From Lathyrus oleraceus (lineage: Eukaryota; Streptophyta; Magnoliopsida; Fabales; Fabaceae), in the NCBI RefSeq assembly GCF_024323335.1, contig NC_066579.1, positions 2,681,001 to 2,745,000 on the forward strand: DNA of 64,000 nucleotides. Reading direction: 5' to 3'. The number at the start of each line of letters is the position of its first letter. Position 1 is the stretch's first letter. Positions 1 through 11,589 of this stretch are shown in pieces. Made by a program: the position numbers and the translations under genes. A model generated the notes under the pieces. That model saw only the letters and a list, made by a program, of their open reading frames with translations. It had not been told where the DNA came from and searched no databases.

Positions 1-1140
1 GTTATGACCGAGAGAACACTAACAAAATAAATAATAAAGAGTTATTTTATATTCATAGTATTTTCGCACCCATTAGAGTTAATTCTGCCCCATTTATGCT
101 AGCACATATGCAAGCTATTAGCACTTCTAAAAAGGGGCCTATCTCTGTTGTAGGAGTGATTATGTCCATAGCTCGCGCAATAGGCCTAGAAGTTGAGCTT
201 GCCACACTCGATTCTCTACCTGAACCCTACCTTGATATTACTGCCTTCCGCCATACGCGGTTGATTAAAACTAGGAGGGATGGGATCTATTCCCTGATGA
301 CTAGTAACAAAGAGGTCCTTAGTTTTGCTTTACCTTAACCGAACCATACAGATGTGTAGGTCATGACAAAATGGATTTATGATTTGAATACCAGTGCTAA
401 GGTCGGACCAGTGCCCTTGAACATTCCTGATGATGAGTTTGATCAGAGAGATCAAGGCTCTCTAGTGTATGAGCCACCACCATACCATTCCCTTCGTATT
501 CCTGATTCACCTGCACACACCGTACCATATTTTTATGACCATTCTGCAGGTACTTCTATTTAAGCCACAGGAACAACACTTGATAACATACTTAGTGAGA
601 TACGCACCTGGAGTTCCATAGACACCGAGCATGACAACCTGATTTATGCCATGCATCAACAACAAATAGATATGATGCAACATATGAATCAAATGCACAC
701 ACAGCAAACAACTATGATGGAGCGGATTGGACAAATGCAGGCTTTTAGGACAAATATGATTGATAATGTGCAGCTGATCCAGGCTACCCAGGCCTCACTT
801 TTAGGGAGTTTGCGTCACATAAGGGCATCCCAGAACACCATGGTTCGTAATATTCAATAGATTCAAAAATCAGAGACCACCATGGTAGAGTAGGCCCAGC
901 AGTGGAAAACCTTCCAGAACTCCATGGAGCACTACCACTAGGAGATGCTAGAGCACCTTCGGTTTTTGCAAGCAACTGAAGATCACCATAACAACCAGTT
1001 GGATTCCTTATCTACATAGTTAACTAGCTTGCAGATCCTGGTGGATGGTGAACATGGGTGTGGTGGGTATGTTCGGGGTAGGCATGATGGACTAAGTGGT
1101 TGGAACCAAGGCCAAGGTCGGGGCCTTGGCTGGCACTAAT
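1..1140 (+). pseudogene. Athila-type env-like ORF, C-terminal remnant (element 1)
   Basis: One reading frame (that of position 96) stays recognisable across this stretch but has in-frame stops at 336, 561, 858 and further on. The first part reads like the plant 'retrotransposon ORF-1/env-like' protein found downstream of pol in Athila-lineage elements, around the segment LAHMQAISTSKKGP. The middle (651-860) is a Gln/Met-rich coiled-coil-like stretch, MHQQQIDMMQHMNQMH. The N-terminal half lies outside the window. A homologous N-terminal block occurs at 31804. The family has no proven entry function in plants. It is dead as a gene. Assignment rests on remembered family resemblance and on position just upstream of a 3'UTR, PPT and LTR. 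Confidence 0.6.
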
Positions 1141-2211
1141 ATCTTTGCAGAACTCATCCATGTTTTTTCTTCCTTTTCCCACTTTTATCAAAACACTGAG
1201 GACATTATTTGGTTCAAGTATGGGGGAGGAACTTCACTACTTTCGTTTTATTGCTTTTTAGTTAGATTTTTTTTCTAGTTTATTTCATGTTTATAAGGAT
1301 TTTATGCAAAAAAATTTAATGGTTATTAGTCGAGTCAATGCATGTGTTGTCGATTCTTTATGCATGGTTTCTTGTTTTTTTTCTCCCAGTTTCTTGAGCC
1401 ATAACATAAAAATGTCCTTTATAAGACTTGTAAATTTATTGCATGATTTGAAAGTATCTAAGCCACAAATAAAATTCAAGTTAGATTGAGGAGACTTGGG
1501 AAAACTGTACAAAATCGGTATCATTATAACACCTTAAGTCTCCCGAATATGGATGTCGATTTGAGTACTTATTATGTTAATAGCCTTGATTATCATTATT
1601 TAATAGTCATTAAGTAGTTTACCTAGCAGTCAACAACATCCTAAGCACAAACTACGTAGCGAAGTTGATGCAAATAAGTGAATGATCAGAACTTAAAAGA
1701 AAAAAGTGAGTAAAAGGGAATGCTCCTTCTAAGATAGGTGGCCCTCGCCCGATCATTTAGCCCAACAATATCTAATCCTTTTATTTAATAGATAATTTGA
1801 GTCAAAGTGTGTGAAAAAAGAAAGTGAAAAAATAAAGTCATAGTCACTAACATATTTTCCTACTATGAATGTGAAAAGATAATGAGCTTAATGTGATTGC
1901 TCTAGAATGAAAGAGGACAAAAAAGAGAATGAGTAAGTTAGGCTTGAGCACAATAGCATGATTTGGATCGGTTTGTATAGGAGGGAGGCTTTTGACCTAA
2001 TAGTTGTGGAATTATGTCATTATGATATCCTTAGTGTGCAAATTAGTACCTATCAAGGCAATCTTAACCGAAATAGAGTTTGTAGCCGTGTATGAGTAAT
2101 TGAATGCTATTATTTTTTAGTCTTTACATTACAAACACTGCATTTTTCAAAGCTTTACATGTGTGTAGAAGCTTACTTGAGGACAAACAAAGGTTCAAGT
2201 ATGCGGGAGTT
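1141..2211 (+). other. 3' untranslated region and polypurine tract of Athila-like element 1
   Basis: No coding capacity is supported here. It is AT-rich and opens with a purine-rich block at about 1212-1230 (gttcaagtatgggggagg). The same kind of block recurs at 30894-30915 in the second Athila-like element. A second purine tract, ttcaagtatgcgggagt, abuts the LTR start at 2212 and is the better candidate for the plus-strand primer. Confidence 0.55.
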
Positions 2212-3856
2212 TGATAACCATGAAATGTATCACGTTTCTGACTCGATAAGCACGTCATTTAGTCAGTTTAATTCCTTTTTTATTATGTTATGTTGGCATA
2301 TTGTTTTTATTTCAGGTACTTTACAGGTAAGAGTCGGTACGCGAGAAAACGGGACGAAAACGACTGAAAACGGAGAAGAAATGAAGAAAATGTACTTGTG
2401 GCGATGACGTGGCAACCATGACATGGCAATCATGAGATGCCACCCACCTTGAAGAAAATGCAAAAAAATAGTCCATGAAGGTGACGGCATTCGCCATGAC
2501 TCCCAGTCAGTCCACATCCACCAAGTTAACACTCATGGCATTCGCCATGAGGCCATGACATCCACCATGGGCTTCTAGATATGAAAAATAGCAGCTGCGT
2601 GGAATGAGTTCCTCCGACTTCCCATATTTTTCTACCACTTCCTTAGCACGAATTCTGGATGTTTTCTACTATATGAAGCACTATATAAAACCATATTTTT
2701 TAGTTTAGAGGGGACCCAAGTTTTTAGAATTCATTGAGGCAAAGAAAATACTTATTGAAAAGCACTTACTTGCTTATACTGAGTGATAAGTGCACCTTAA
2801 AGTTATGATTTGAAGAACTGTTGATGTTTATTGGATCATTCATTTTGTAATTGGACTGCCATTTTAGTTTCAGAATTTTATTTACAAGTTATTCATTTCC
2901 AATTCTGAGGTTGTCTTACTTTTCAGTATGTATTCCTTTACCCTTTTAATTTTGTATTTTATCATTTCAACACTTAGTATTATAATTGTTAGTTTTGATT
3001 GTTTTAATTCCTACTATTTTTTCATAAGTTTTACATGCATAATTGTCTACTAGCATCACTTGCATAAATATATCAAATTGAATTAGCACGTACTCTACTC
3101 GTACTGATATATTATTACTTGCATGCTAGTTACTATTACTTCTCATTATCATCATTATATTATCATGTTTAGAAATTTATTTGGTATGCATAATGAATTT
3201 AATATGAATACTATATCCAATATGTCAGGATAAGCTCGTAGAATCCGGGATGTGAGGATCGTCGTTCCGACGGAACTCGGTAAACTTTATCAGCGCTAAT
3301 TTTTAATATTAATTTATTTTTCCGATTCTGAATTTTTAGTTTTTAAATTAAAAGGTTTTGCACGAAAGCGAAAACACTCAGATACTGGTCAACAACACGA
3401 CAATGTGAGACCGATATCCTATCAACAAAAAATGGATTCTAATAACAGCGATAACGCTTTAGAAATTAATAAGGAATTATCAGTTTTCAAAAATTGTTTC
3501 GAAATTGTACCATGTGGAGTGGCCACATGACTTGTACGGTTTCGAAGCATAACACAGGCTGCGCGAAAGTGAGCAGTGTTTTTAAATAAATATTTCCTAT
3601 GAAAAATATTTTAAAGCCAAACGAAGTGCCGACGTTTATCTGAGTCCTAAAGGTATACCAGAAATTATATTCTGGCCTCCGTTTGTTAAATATTTTAAAC
3701 CAAATTGCTTTATCTTCTGCTTTAATTTTCATCTAAATTCGATTAGCCTTAGATTTACATAGAAACAGTGATTAGCAATAAGATTGACTATTGTTCTCTA
3801 TGGGTTTGACAACCTTTTATATTACCCCGATACATTTCGTGCACTTGCGGGAAGCA
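2212..3856 (+). mobile_element. 3' LTR of Athila-like Ty3/gypsy element 1
   Basis: It begins TGATAACC directly after a polypurine tract and ends ...gcacttgcgggaagca. It aligns in order with the LTR at 13429-16065. Shared blocks are the TGATAAC start with 'gactcgat', the 'caagtttttagaatt' and 'cactgagtgat' blocks, the 'gaatgtgaggatcg' block with 'cgacgg', and the '...tgcacttgcgg' end. The probable TATA is tatataaaa near 2682-2690, giving a transcript start about 30 bases later. The U3 part (2400-2575) carries several TGACG/CATGAC-like motifs. The end base is inferred from comparison; the opposite LTR and the left TSD are outside the window. Confidence 0.7.
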
Positions 3857-3884
3857 TCAAAGAGAAGGAAAACTTCACATCACG

Positions 3885-4620
3885 AGGCCACTGCTAGCAC
3901 AATCCAAGGCCTATTAAACTCCCAATTTGTTTCATAGACCAAGAATACTGAGTGGTTGTCTAACATCGTGTTGGTGAAAAACGCCTCATGGAAATGGAGT
4001 ATGTATGTCAATTATACCGATCTTAACAGGGTCTTCCCAAAAGATTCTTTTCCGCTCTCAAACATTGATAAGTTGGAAGACAACTCTGCGGGGTGTCGAT
4101 TACATTTGTTCATGGATGCTTATTCGGGGTAAAATTAGATAAATATGTATAGACCTGACCGAATAAAAACTACATTTATGATGAAGCGAGCAAACTATCA
4201 ATAAAATGTCATGCCATTTGGATTGAAAAATGTTGGTGCGACCTACAAAGGATAATGAATAAGATCTTCCAAGAAAATATAGGGGATACACTGGAGTTTA
4301 CAAGGATAATTTGATCTTAAAATATGATCAAGATGGACTCTATGGCCAACACCTCCAATGGGTGTTTAAGAGAGTCCAGCAATATAATATGCGCCTCAAC
4401 TCGGAAAAATATACTTTCAGGGTGAAGGCATGTAAATTCTTATGTTTCTATTTGCCCGAGAGGGGAATCGAAGCAAATCCCGACAAATGCGAGACAATGA
4501 TTTATATGAGCTTGAGGACTTCAAAGAAGGAAGTATAAAGGTTAAACGATATTCTAATAGATTTAAACATATTTATTATAAAGTTCGCACAACACGATTT
4601 ACCCTTTTAGTAACTATTGA
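3885..4620 (+). pseudogene. Tat-lineage Ty3/gypsy reverse transcriptase remnant
   Basis: Broken frames give successive RT blocks: EWLSNIVLVKNASWKW, VNYTDLNRVFPKDSFPL, IDKLEDNSAG, FMDAYSG, then VMPFGLKNVGATY and an RGIEANPDKC-like block. These match the order of Tat-type RTs (non-Ogre). Several stops and frame changes interrupt them (e.g. after the DAYSG block and around 4250-4320). Element 1 is inserted immediately upstream, near the RT start, so gag, pro and the first RT residues are outside the window. Non-functional. Confidence 0.75.
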
Positions 4621-5420
4621 AGAAGAAAACCAACTTTGAATGGACAACTAATTGTGAGGAGGCATTTAAATATTCAAAGAAAAATTTGGCTACGCCCCCG
4701 GTACTTACCAGACCCTCTCGAAGGGAATACCTAGTTTTCACTAAGGAAGCTGTCAGTGTCATATTACTCAGAGAATTCGACACCCACCATAAATTCAAAT
4801 ACTTCATTTCAAAAGCGTTAATAGGGGCAAAATTGCAACCAAAATACTGAAAAGGAATCCCTAGCGTTATTAACAACATCTCGCAAACTACAACGATATT
4901 TCCCTGTGTATTCCATTATAGTACGTACATACCTACCTCTAAATCAGGTGCTCTACCTAGCAGATGATTGACAAAGTGGGAAATCGAGTTATTCAAATTC
5001 AAGATATCCTTTGAAGCAAGAAAAGCCTTGAAAACCTAGGTATTTGCTAACTTCTTAGCAGAAATGACTCATATACCCCTGGAACTAGATCAGACATGGG
5101 TCGTTTTCACCGATGACTCATCCAACAAAAGGGGAAGTGGTACATGTGTGATCTTAGAGAATGATTATGGTTTAATAGTGGAAGATTCTATAAGATTTAA
5201 GTTCCCAACCACCAATAACTAAGCCAATTATGAGGCCATTATTTATAGGATCACACTCGTAGGAGAAATGGGAGCATAATGCATCAAAATACAAACGGAT
5301 TCCCAATTGGTCATTTCCCAAATAGAGGAGGATGCCCAAGAAAGTGATTTTGCTCTAAAGATGCGATCAATATCAAAATCATGGTGACATATTCATTACT
5401 CCAGCTACCGAGCTCCACAT
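4617..5420 (+). pseudogene. Tat-lineage RNase H plus second (archaeal-type) RNase H remnant
   Basis: The first RNase H runs from FEWTTNCEEAFKYSKKNL through the AVSVILL region to about 4920. A second module follows at about 5095-5380 with VVFTDDSSNKRGSGTCVIL, NYEAIIYRITL and IQTDSQLVISQI. That is the D...E...D layout of the extra archaeal-type RNase H that marks the Tat clade. Stops at 4848, 5220 and 5278 break the frame. The dual RNase H is the best evidence that this element is Tat rather than Athila or Tekay. Confidence 0.75.
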
Positions 5421-5696
5421 ATTAACGTCTCCTTAGCTGTTCATAGAGTGGGGAATGGATATCATCTCCCTTTTGCTCCAGTGTTGGGGAAGCTAAAATT
5501 TCCTATTGTTGTAATTGTCTACTTTACTAAATGGATCGAGGATGAGGAATTAGATAATATAACTTTGAAAAACGTCATAAAATTCTTTAAAAGAAACATA
5601 ATGCCAAGTTTGGAGTGCCCCAAGCCATTGTCACAAATAACGGGACACAATTTATAGATAAAAAAACTAAAAATCCTCTTTGAATAGTTGAAAATC

Positions 5697-5959
5697 GGCT
5701 TAAATAGTCTTTTGGTCCATGTAAGTTAGCGAGTTTTTTATTTTTTTCCCTGTAATATTTTTTTTTGTCTGAGTCACTATATCTCACTTTTGTGTTGGGT
5801 TTAGTCTCTAAAAATAAAATCCACAGGAAACCTGTGAATTTTGACTTTAGGGACTAAAACCAACCCAAAAAGTGAGATATAGGGACTCATACAAAAAAAA
5901 TTACAGGGACCAAAACTAAAAACTCGCTAACTTACATGGACCAACAAACTATTTTAGCC
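5697..5959. mobile_element. Mutator-type foldback MITE, 263 bp
   Basis: The two ends are long imperfect inverted repeats: GGCTTAAATAGTCTTTTGG at the left, and the complement of the right end reads GGCTAAAATAGTTTGTTGG. They continue through the 'tccatgtaagttagcgag' block, so nearly the whole element can fold back. A perfect 9-bp target duplication TTGAAAATC flanks it (5688-5696 and 5960-5968). Nine bases is the Mutator-superfamily TSD size. It has no coding capacity and is non-autonomous. It is inserted in the Tat integrase. Confidence 0.9.
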
Positions 5960-6141
5960 TTGAAAATCAAACATCATTCCGCATTAGTGGAACATCCCCA
6001 AACCAACGGCCAAGCCGAGGCAGCTAACCAAATAATAGTGAGAAGCTTAAAGAGGAGGTTAGAGGAAGCCAAAGGCAATTGGGCTGATGAACTCCTGCAT
6101 GTTTTATGGGCCTATCATACTACACCATATTCGACCACAGG

Positions 6142-6706
6142 TAGGCATGGCAACGGGGCGGGTCGGGGACGGTTTTTACCTCTCCCAAACCCAAACCCGA
6201 ATCCCCAAACAATCCCCGTTCCCCGCCCCAAACCCAAACGGGGATGGGGAATCAAAACCCAAACCCGTCCCAAACGGGTTCGGGTTGGGTTCGGGTATCC
6301 CCGCCCCGCCACCATTCATTTAGTAAAATCAATTTTTTAATAGAAATATTTATTTTTCCAAAATAAAACTACATTACAAATAATAAAATAAAACAATCTA
6401 AAAAAATTCCATACATACATTTCAAATATTTTAAATAATAAATTCAAATTAAAATATCAAAACATTGACCACATATTTAATATTTTAAATTATCAAAAAT
6501 AAATAATAATGTACATAGTAAAATAAACGGGGCGGGTTCGGGGACGGGTTCGGGGTGGGTACTAGTGTCCCCATTACCCGACCCGTCCCCATAGTTTAAA
6601 ATCGGGGAAAACCCAAACCCAAACTCAATCAAAGCGGGTTTTCCCCGTCAACTTCGGGGCGGGTTCGGGTTGGTACCCGTGGGTACGGGTTATATTGCCA
6701 TGCCTA
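6142..6706. mobile_element. hAT-type MITE, 565 bp, GC-rich ends
   Basis: The ends are TAGGCATGGCAA and its complement TTGCCATGCCTA. A perfect 8-bp target duplication ACCACAGG lies at 6134-6141 and 6707-6714, the hAT TSD size. Both subterminal regions are strings of G- and C-rich 'cgggttcggg / aaacccaaac' repeats around an AT-rich core (about 6320-6520). No transposase is encoded; the open frames over the repeats are low-complexity artefacts. The same superfamily is represented at 57019. Confidence 0.9.
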
Positions 6707-7010
6707 ACCACAGGGGAGACTCTTTTTCATTTAACTTATCGGATAAAAGTTGTTATCCCAGTGGAGATTGAAAAGTTGAGTTGGAGAACATCAAAACCGT
6801 TGCCAACAGAAAGCAACAAGAAGGCTATTAGAGAAGAAATCGACCTTTCAGAAGAAAAGAGAATGGTAACCGCCTTAACCAGTGCATTTGTTTAGAAAAG
6901 GATAACTTCGGGATACAATCGTCCAGTTTGGCCCCAAGAATTTCATGCAGGGGATCTAGTACTAAGAAGGGCATACATCAGAAAGAAAAAAGAAAATAAA
7001 CAAGACACTT

Positions 7011-8249
7011 ATTCAAGGAAAAAAGAGAATATACGATACCAAAAATTATCATCCTTTCCTCCACAGACTTTGCCTCAACAACATCATGACAACATATTTG
7101 CAAATAAAAAAAGAAAAGAAATGTCTGCTTCATCTTCTTTTCTGCCTTTGTGATGGATTCATAAGGAACATAGTAAGCCGACTTTATGATTAAAAATGAT
7201 ATGAAGACCAAAATATCCTCCTCTGCTCGGAATAGACTGCCATTGCTGAAGAAGAAGAAGAATAATAAATAGTGCAAAATTTGTTATGGGCAAGAGGAGT
7301 GAGGGGGGAACTAGGAAATACTACTCTTTGAAATTCTTCCAAATATCAATGTAAACACGAAAGATATATTTTTTAAAATGAAGGATATAAACAAGTTCAT
7401 TCCCTTTGCTCTTGAAAAGCGGGTTAATTTTGAAAATATGGAAGAAGAGATTTACAGAAGCCGAGTCCATTTTCCCCTAGTACTCGTACCAACATTGGAA
7501 AAATCCTTGCAAAAGCCCAGACAAGGGATGAAGCTGAGATGGGAGACGTGAAGATGATCCAGTACCCCTTTTCAAAAGAAGTTAAGGGAATATGAAATCC
7601 TAACTTCTAAAAAATGCAAGAGTAAAAAGGGATGAAGCAACCCTTAAAAGTATGGAGTACCCTCTTATCTCCATGGACCGCCAACATTTTTCAGTATGAA
7701 GAAGACCCAACTGCAAAGGGAACCCTTAGTCCCCCATCCTTTCAACATGTTTTGAAGAGATCCATAAATAATGAGGATCTACCCATGAATAATCTCCAAC
7801 ATGTTTTGCAGCCATATCAATGAAATCGTCACCGCTGCATACAAATGAATCTGATGAGTTAGTGGAGAAAGGTTGGCAGTAAGGGCGGACCATGTAAAAG
7901 ACAAAAAGAAAGAGTAAAAGTTTGACAACATACCTGGATACGAGGAAGGGGAATCATGATTCAAATGGTTAATTTAAATAGGGGATGCAATGTTCAATGA
8001 CGCAGAAAGATTATCATGAGCCAAATGAAGGTCTGGAGACGAAACCAACAAATTTGTAAAGGAAACCTATTAAAAATTAACGGCCCGAATCAAAGACAAA
8101 TATCAATCCAATGACAATCGACGTGCTACTCAATAGCGGAGATACTCGAGTACCCTACATAGAGAAATCAGTCCCTAAGACGAGATCATTAGGTTGACGT
8201 AATGGTTGCAGGTATCAAAGCATTCTTAAGACAAGAAAACATTTAATTC
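7011..8249 (+). other. 3' non-coding part of the Tat-lineage remnant
   Basis: No recognisable coding sequence. It follows the integrase C-terminus and precedes a sequence with LTR character, so it is probably the 3'UTR of the decayed Tat element. Short open frames here show no family motif. The exact start of the 3' LTR was not found. Confidence 0.4.
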
Positions 8250-8625
8250 CCTTGTTTCACTATACTCTTTAAAACAAAGTCCAAAGTGTTCCAATTCCAT
8301 TTCACACTAGACCTCATCTAGAAGGCCGACCAAAATTACTTAAGGCCTCACTAAGCTTCTTCGATGCTCATCAAAGTCTTGGGAACAACTGTCTTGGACC
8401 AGCCAAAAGGCCCAACCAACCGAAGCCCAATCCATCTCAAGTCCACTTTACTTGACCGTAACATATATATACAGTTCAGACATCCTTAGAAGGTACACAA
8501 TCTCTGATATCCAATTTCACTTTACTCATCTTGAATCATGAATTGACTTGAATATTAGAGTACTAACCATGCATGTCCACCACACCATGATGTAAAAAAG
8601 ATTGGAACCACCGTTTTAGACGACT
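8250..8625 (+). mobile_element. probable 3' LTR end of the Tat-lineage remnant
   Basis: A run of 'aaaaggcccaaccaaccgaagccc' character is followed by a TATA-like atatatatac near 8466-8474. It ends with 'cttgaatcatgaattgacttgaatattagagtactaacc', which resembles the U5 end of Tat-family LTRs as I remember them. No second LTR is in the window for comparison, so both borders are approximate. Confidence 0.4.
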
Positions 8626-8691
8626 ATTATCAAACTCACTTAATTTCTAATTTTTTTGTGAAATTAGGTAATTTATTTCTGGTTTCAAAAC

Positions 8692-8774
<83 letters not shown>
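8692..8774. repeat. compound (TG)n(TA)n microsatellite
   Basis: About nine TG units run straight into more than 25 TA units. It is a simple-sequence tract likely to be length-polymorphic. Confidence 0.97.
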
Positions 8775-8780
<6 letters not shown>

Positions 8781-9477
8781 TAAGTATAACAAATAAAAAT
8801 TTCAGTTCCAATCTTTTTTATTGACACAAATAAGTATAATAATGGAAATTTCTTCATACCATAATAAACAATTAAAAAATAAATAATAAATAATCTCAAA
8901 ACTATAATTTTAAAAACTCTTTCACCTATTTGTCAAAATTACTTCATACCATAATAAACAATTAAAAAATAAATAATCTCAAAATTGTATGCTTTTACAA
9001 CATTATTCACTTAGACGAATTGGGGTGAGCTTTCACACACTTTAAATCTTGTTAGATAATTCAATCTTATAGACACTTGCTTGAGATTTACTTTGAGATG
9101 AGGTTTAAGTTACATTCCATTTAGGTGTCATCATCAGAGAGTCAGAGTTTATCAAGCCCTACTAATTAGGTTGCATCTTTAGCCGCTTTATACTTGATTT
9201 TAGTTGTTGCCGTCAAGAACCAATTTTTATCATCAAAAGCATAATCATCTTCTATACAAATACCTTGATATATAACCTACAAAACAAGGTTCCACAAAAT
9301 GAACATTGGTTGTAAGTTTGTGTTCAAGAGAAAATAAGTAGAAATAGAAAAAAAAGGAAAAGTTTAAGGCTCATTTTTTATAGCAAAAGGGTACTTACGA
9401 CATAAGGGGATTTACTATGATGAGATTTTATGAGATTTTCTCGTTTGTCGTTAGACATACTTCTATCAGTCTCTAAT
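8775..9477. other. AT-rich spacer with a short direct duplication
   Basis: No gene recognised. The block 'cttcataccataataaacaa' plus its AT-rich tail occurs twice, at 8852-8903 and 8942-8985, with the second copy slightly shorter. Open frames on either strand of 9000-9300 show no motif I can name. Confidence 0.5.
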
Positions 9478-9813
9478 CAGGGTCGGTCCAATCATATCAG
9501 ATACCCCGTTCTAATTTTAAAAATAAGCTCAAATTTTTTAAATAATACAATTATAATAATTAAAAAAATATATCAAAAATACAATTATATATTAATTAAA
9601 AATAAATTTTATTATAATTATTTTGAGTTTTGATCAATCCTAATTTTTGTATGTATTAAATTTTTATCATAATATTTTTTCAATTATTGAGTTTTTTTAA
9701 TAATTTTTTATTAATATTTATAAAAAAAATAAATTTTTTAGATTTTAGAACCTTATAAAATGCGAAGTCCTGTGCTGCAGCACATGCTGCACATGCACAG
9801 AAGACCGGGCCTG
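9478..9813. mobile_element. possible degenerate MITE with CAGG...CCTG ends
   Basis: The left end CAGGGTCGGTCC and the complement of the right end CAGGCCCGGTCT agree at 9 of 12 positions and enclose a very AT-rich core. No convincing target duplication was found (tctctaat against acagtaat). It could be chance; listed at low confidence. Confidence 0.3.
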
Positions 9814-10059
9814 ACAGTAATCTATATGAGCTAATTTATATGGAGCAACCATATGAGTTCGGTGCCATTAGACATGGCATATTAGTTTGTAAATTGATTA
9901 TTGTGTTTATGTTATGAGTTGTGATGATAGTTATTTTATTTTCTTTATATTTTCTTTGAATGTGTGTGTAGCTATAATCTGTAATCTACATATTATAAAG
10001 TGAGAGTGAGAAATCTTTTAGTTCTATTTTTCCACAATTGTATTTATAAATCATCAATT

Positions 10060-10290
10060 TTAAAAAAAGAAAATACTAAAACTAATACGAGAAACTAAAA
10101 AAGTATTACCATTAATTAAATTTTTTCTAAAATTACTTATATGATTAAGAGTTATCACCGAGAAAAAATTGTTGATAAAAAAGCAAAATTTATGACTAAA
10201 ACCAAAGCTATGAAAGACTTTAATTAAATAGTGCCAATCAAGACTGCCAAATATTTCTCTAATATTAATTTTCAAAGTCAAATTATCCAC
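10060..10290 (-). pseudogene. LINE (non-LTR) reverse transcriptase fragment
   Basis: The 76-residue open frame contains KINIREIFGSLDWHYLIKVF followed by HSFGF and KFCFFINNFF. This resembles the plant L1 RT block normally written K-I-D-I-x-K-A-F-D-x-(L/V)-x-W-x-(F/Y)-L, with the catalytic Asp (AFD) changed to Gly (IFG). Downstream conserved 'RQGDPLSP' is not recognisable. It is a short, inactivated scrap. Identification is by motif memory only. Confidence 0.5.
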
Positions 10291-10655
10291 TAAAAATCTT
10301 TAAATTAAAATATTAATAAATCAAAATCATCAATATTTCTCCTTTGAATAAAACCTTATTTCACTTATGAATAAAACCTTTCCTTTGATTTGTTCCTACG
10401 ATACTTTATATCAGAAAAAAAAGATCCTCTCATTGGTACACTAATCCTAAAACAAGCCTTATCATCATTAAACATTATTATATTGTCCATGTCTATCATG
10501 AAAAGTTATCAAAGAACCAAAAAATAACTTGAAGGTAGATTAAAATTGTACCATCTAGTGATTGAAGAGACAAACACGACACATAGATATATCATTCTTT
10601 TTTAAAATAATAAAGCTAATTTTCAAATGTCTTTATGCATCTCCATGAGTGCTAA
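10291..10655. other. spacer upstream of NCR gene 1
   Basis: No coding sequence seen. It forms the 5' flank of the NCR gene. One AAAGAT hexamer (10656-10661), a motif listed for nodule-gene promoters, lies just past its end, ten bases before the TATA box. Single hexamers are weak evidence. Confidence 0.4.
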
Positions 10656-10665
10656 AAAGATTCTC

Positions 10666-10672
10666 TATAAAT
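10666..10672 (+). promoter_or_regulatory. TATA box of NCR gene 1
   Basis: TATAAAT lies 60 bases before the start codon at 10732. A transcript start about 30 bases downstream would give a 5' leader of roughly 35 bases. It fits the compact promoters usual for NCR genes. Confidence 0.55.
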
Positions 10673-10731
10673 TGATGCAAAAATTTAATGTTTGTTTTCA
10701 TTAAATTTTGAAAATTATATCTTCAAATATC

Positions 10732-10993
10732 ATGTTTGTATATGTTATGATTGTCTTAATTTTCCTAATTTTTGTTGTAAGTGACATCAGTGCTGGTAAG
10801 TCTTTTCTCTTATTCTTTTCAAAATTTATGATCTATTTATACATTATTAACACTCATTAACACTTGTATCTTCATGTTTTACATCACAGGTCAAGCTTTT
10901 CTTTGTTTTGAGGACGAAGACTGCCCTATCCCTTTGTGTAGGCCTTTGTTATCGGTTTGTAATGGTCAGCTGTGTGTCTGCATAAAGGTTTAA
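10732..10993 (+). CDS. nodule-specific cysteine-rich (NCR) secreted peptide, two exons
   Basis: Exon 1 is 10732-10795 and exon 2 is 10890-10993. The 94-base intron (10796-10889) has a GTAAG donor and a CACAG acceptor, and is in phase 1. The 55-residue product opens with a hydrophobic signal peptide (about residues 1-21, MFVYVMIVLIFLIFVVSD...). The mature part has Cys at 27, 33, 38, 45, 50 and 52, i.e. C-x5-C-x4-C-x6-C-x4-C-x1-C, with the acidic EDED run before the second Cys. This is the six-Cys NCR family layout. In the family such peptides are made in infected nodule cells, pass the secretory pathway and reach the symbiosome to act on rhizobia. The mature peptide is net acidic, so strong direct antimicrobial action is less likely. 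The start is the first ATG in frame after a TAA at 10702; the usual MAK-type N-terminus is absent. It is too short and split for simple ORF calling. Confidence 0.88.
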
Positions 10994-11145
10994 CCTTGTA
11001 GTGTTATCAATCTCAAGAGTCATGATTACATTTATGTTTTCATTTATAGTAAATATATTCTATATTTAACAAATATCCTTTATATTTAATATTTTTTTGT
11101 ATTTATTTAATAAATTAATTTTATAATTAATATATTATCATTACG

Positions 11146-11147
<2 letters not shown>

Positions 11148-11239
<92 letters not shown>
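11148..11239. repeat. (TA)n microsatellite
   Basis: An uninterrupted AT dinucleotide tract of about 90 bases downstream of NCR gene 1. Open frames across it encode only Ile-Tyr repeats and are artefacts. Confidence 0.97.
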
Positions 11240-11241
<2 letters not shown>

Positions 11242-11256
11242 CCAATGAAAAACAAG

Positions 11257-11583
<327 letters not shown>

Positions 11584-11589
11584 TGTCGG

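Larger units (their letters stand above)
5440..7010 (+). pseudogene. Tat-lineage integrase remnant, split by two MITEs
   Basis: Integrase core motifs lie in three pieces. The first (5448-5687) includes YFTKWIE, but the Asp expected just before it is Val. The second (5969-6141) has LVEHPQTNGQAEAANQ, with the catalytic Glu, and WADELLHVLWAYHTTPYSTTG. The third (6715-7010) has ETLFHLTYRIKVVIPVEIE and a C-terminal GDLVLRR block. The breaks are exactly at the two MITE insertions described at 5697 and 6142, whose target duplications fall inside the integrase frame. Stops add to the decay. No functional protein is possible. Confidence 0.75.

Noticed and set aside
6978..7277. 99-codon minus-strand frame with Phe-rich stretches
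   Set aside because: AT/T-rich low complexity in the Tat 3' region; no signal-peptide plus Cys pattern or other family sign.
9000..9300. Possible coding fragment (minus strand, 'DDKNWFLTATTKIKYKAAKD')
   Set aside because: Too short and interrupted, with no family I can name.
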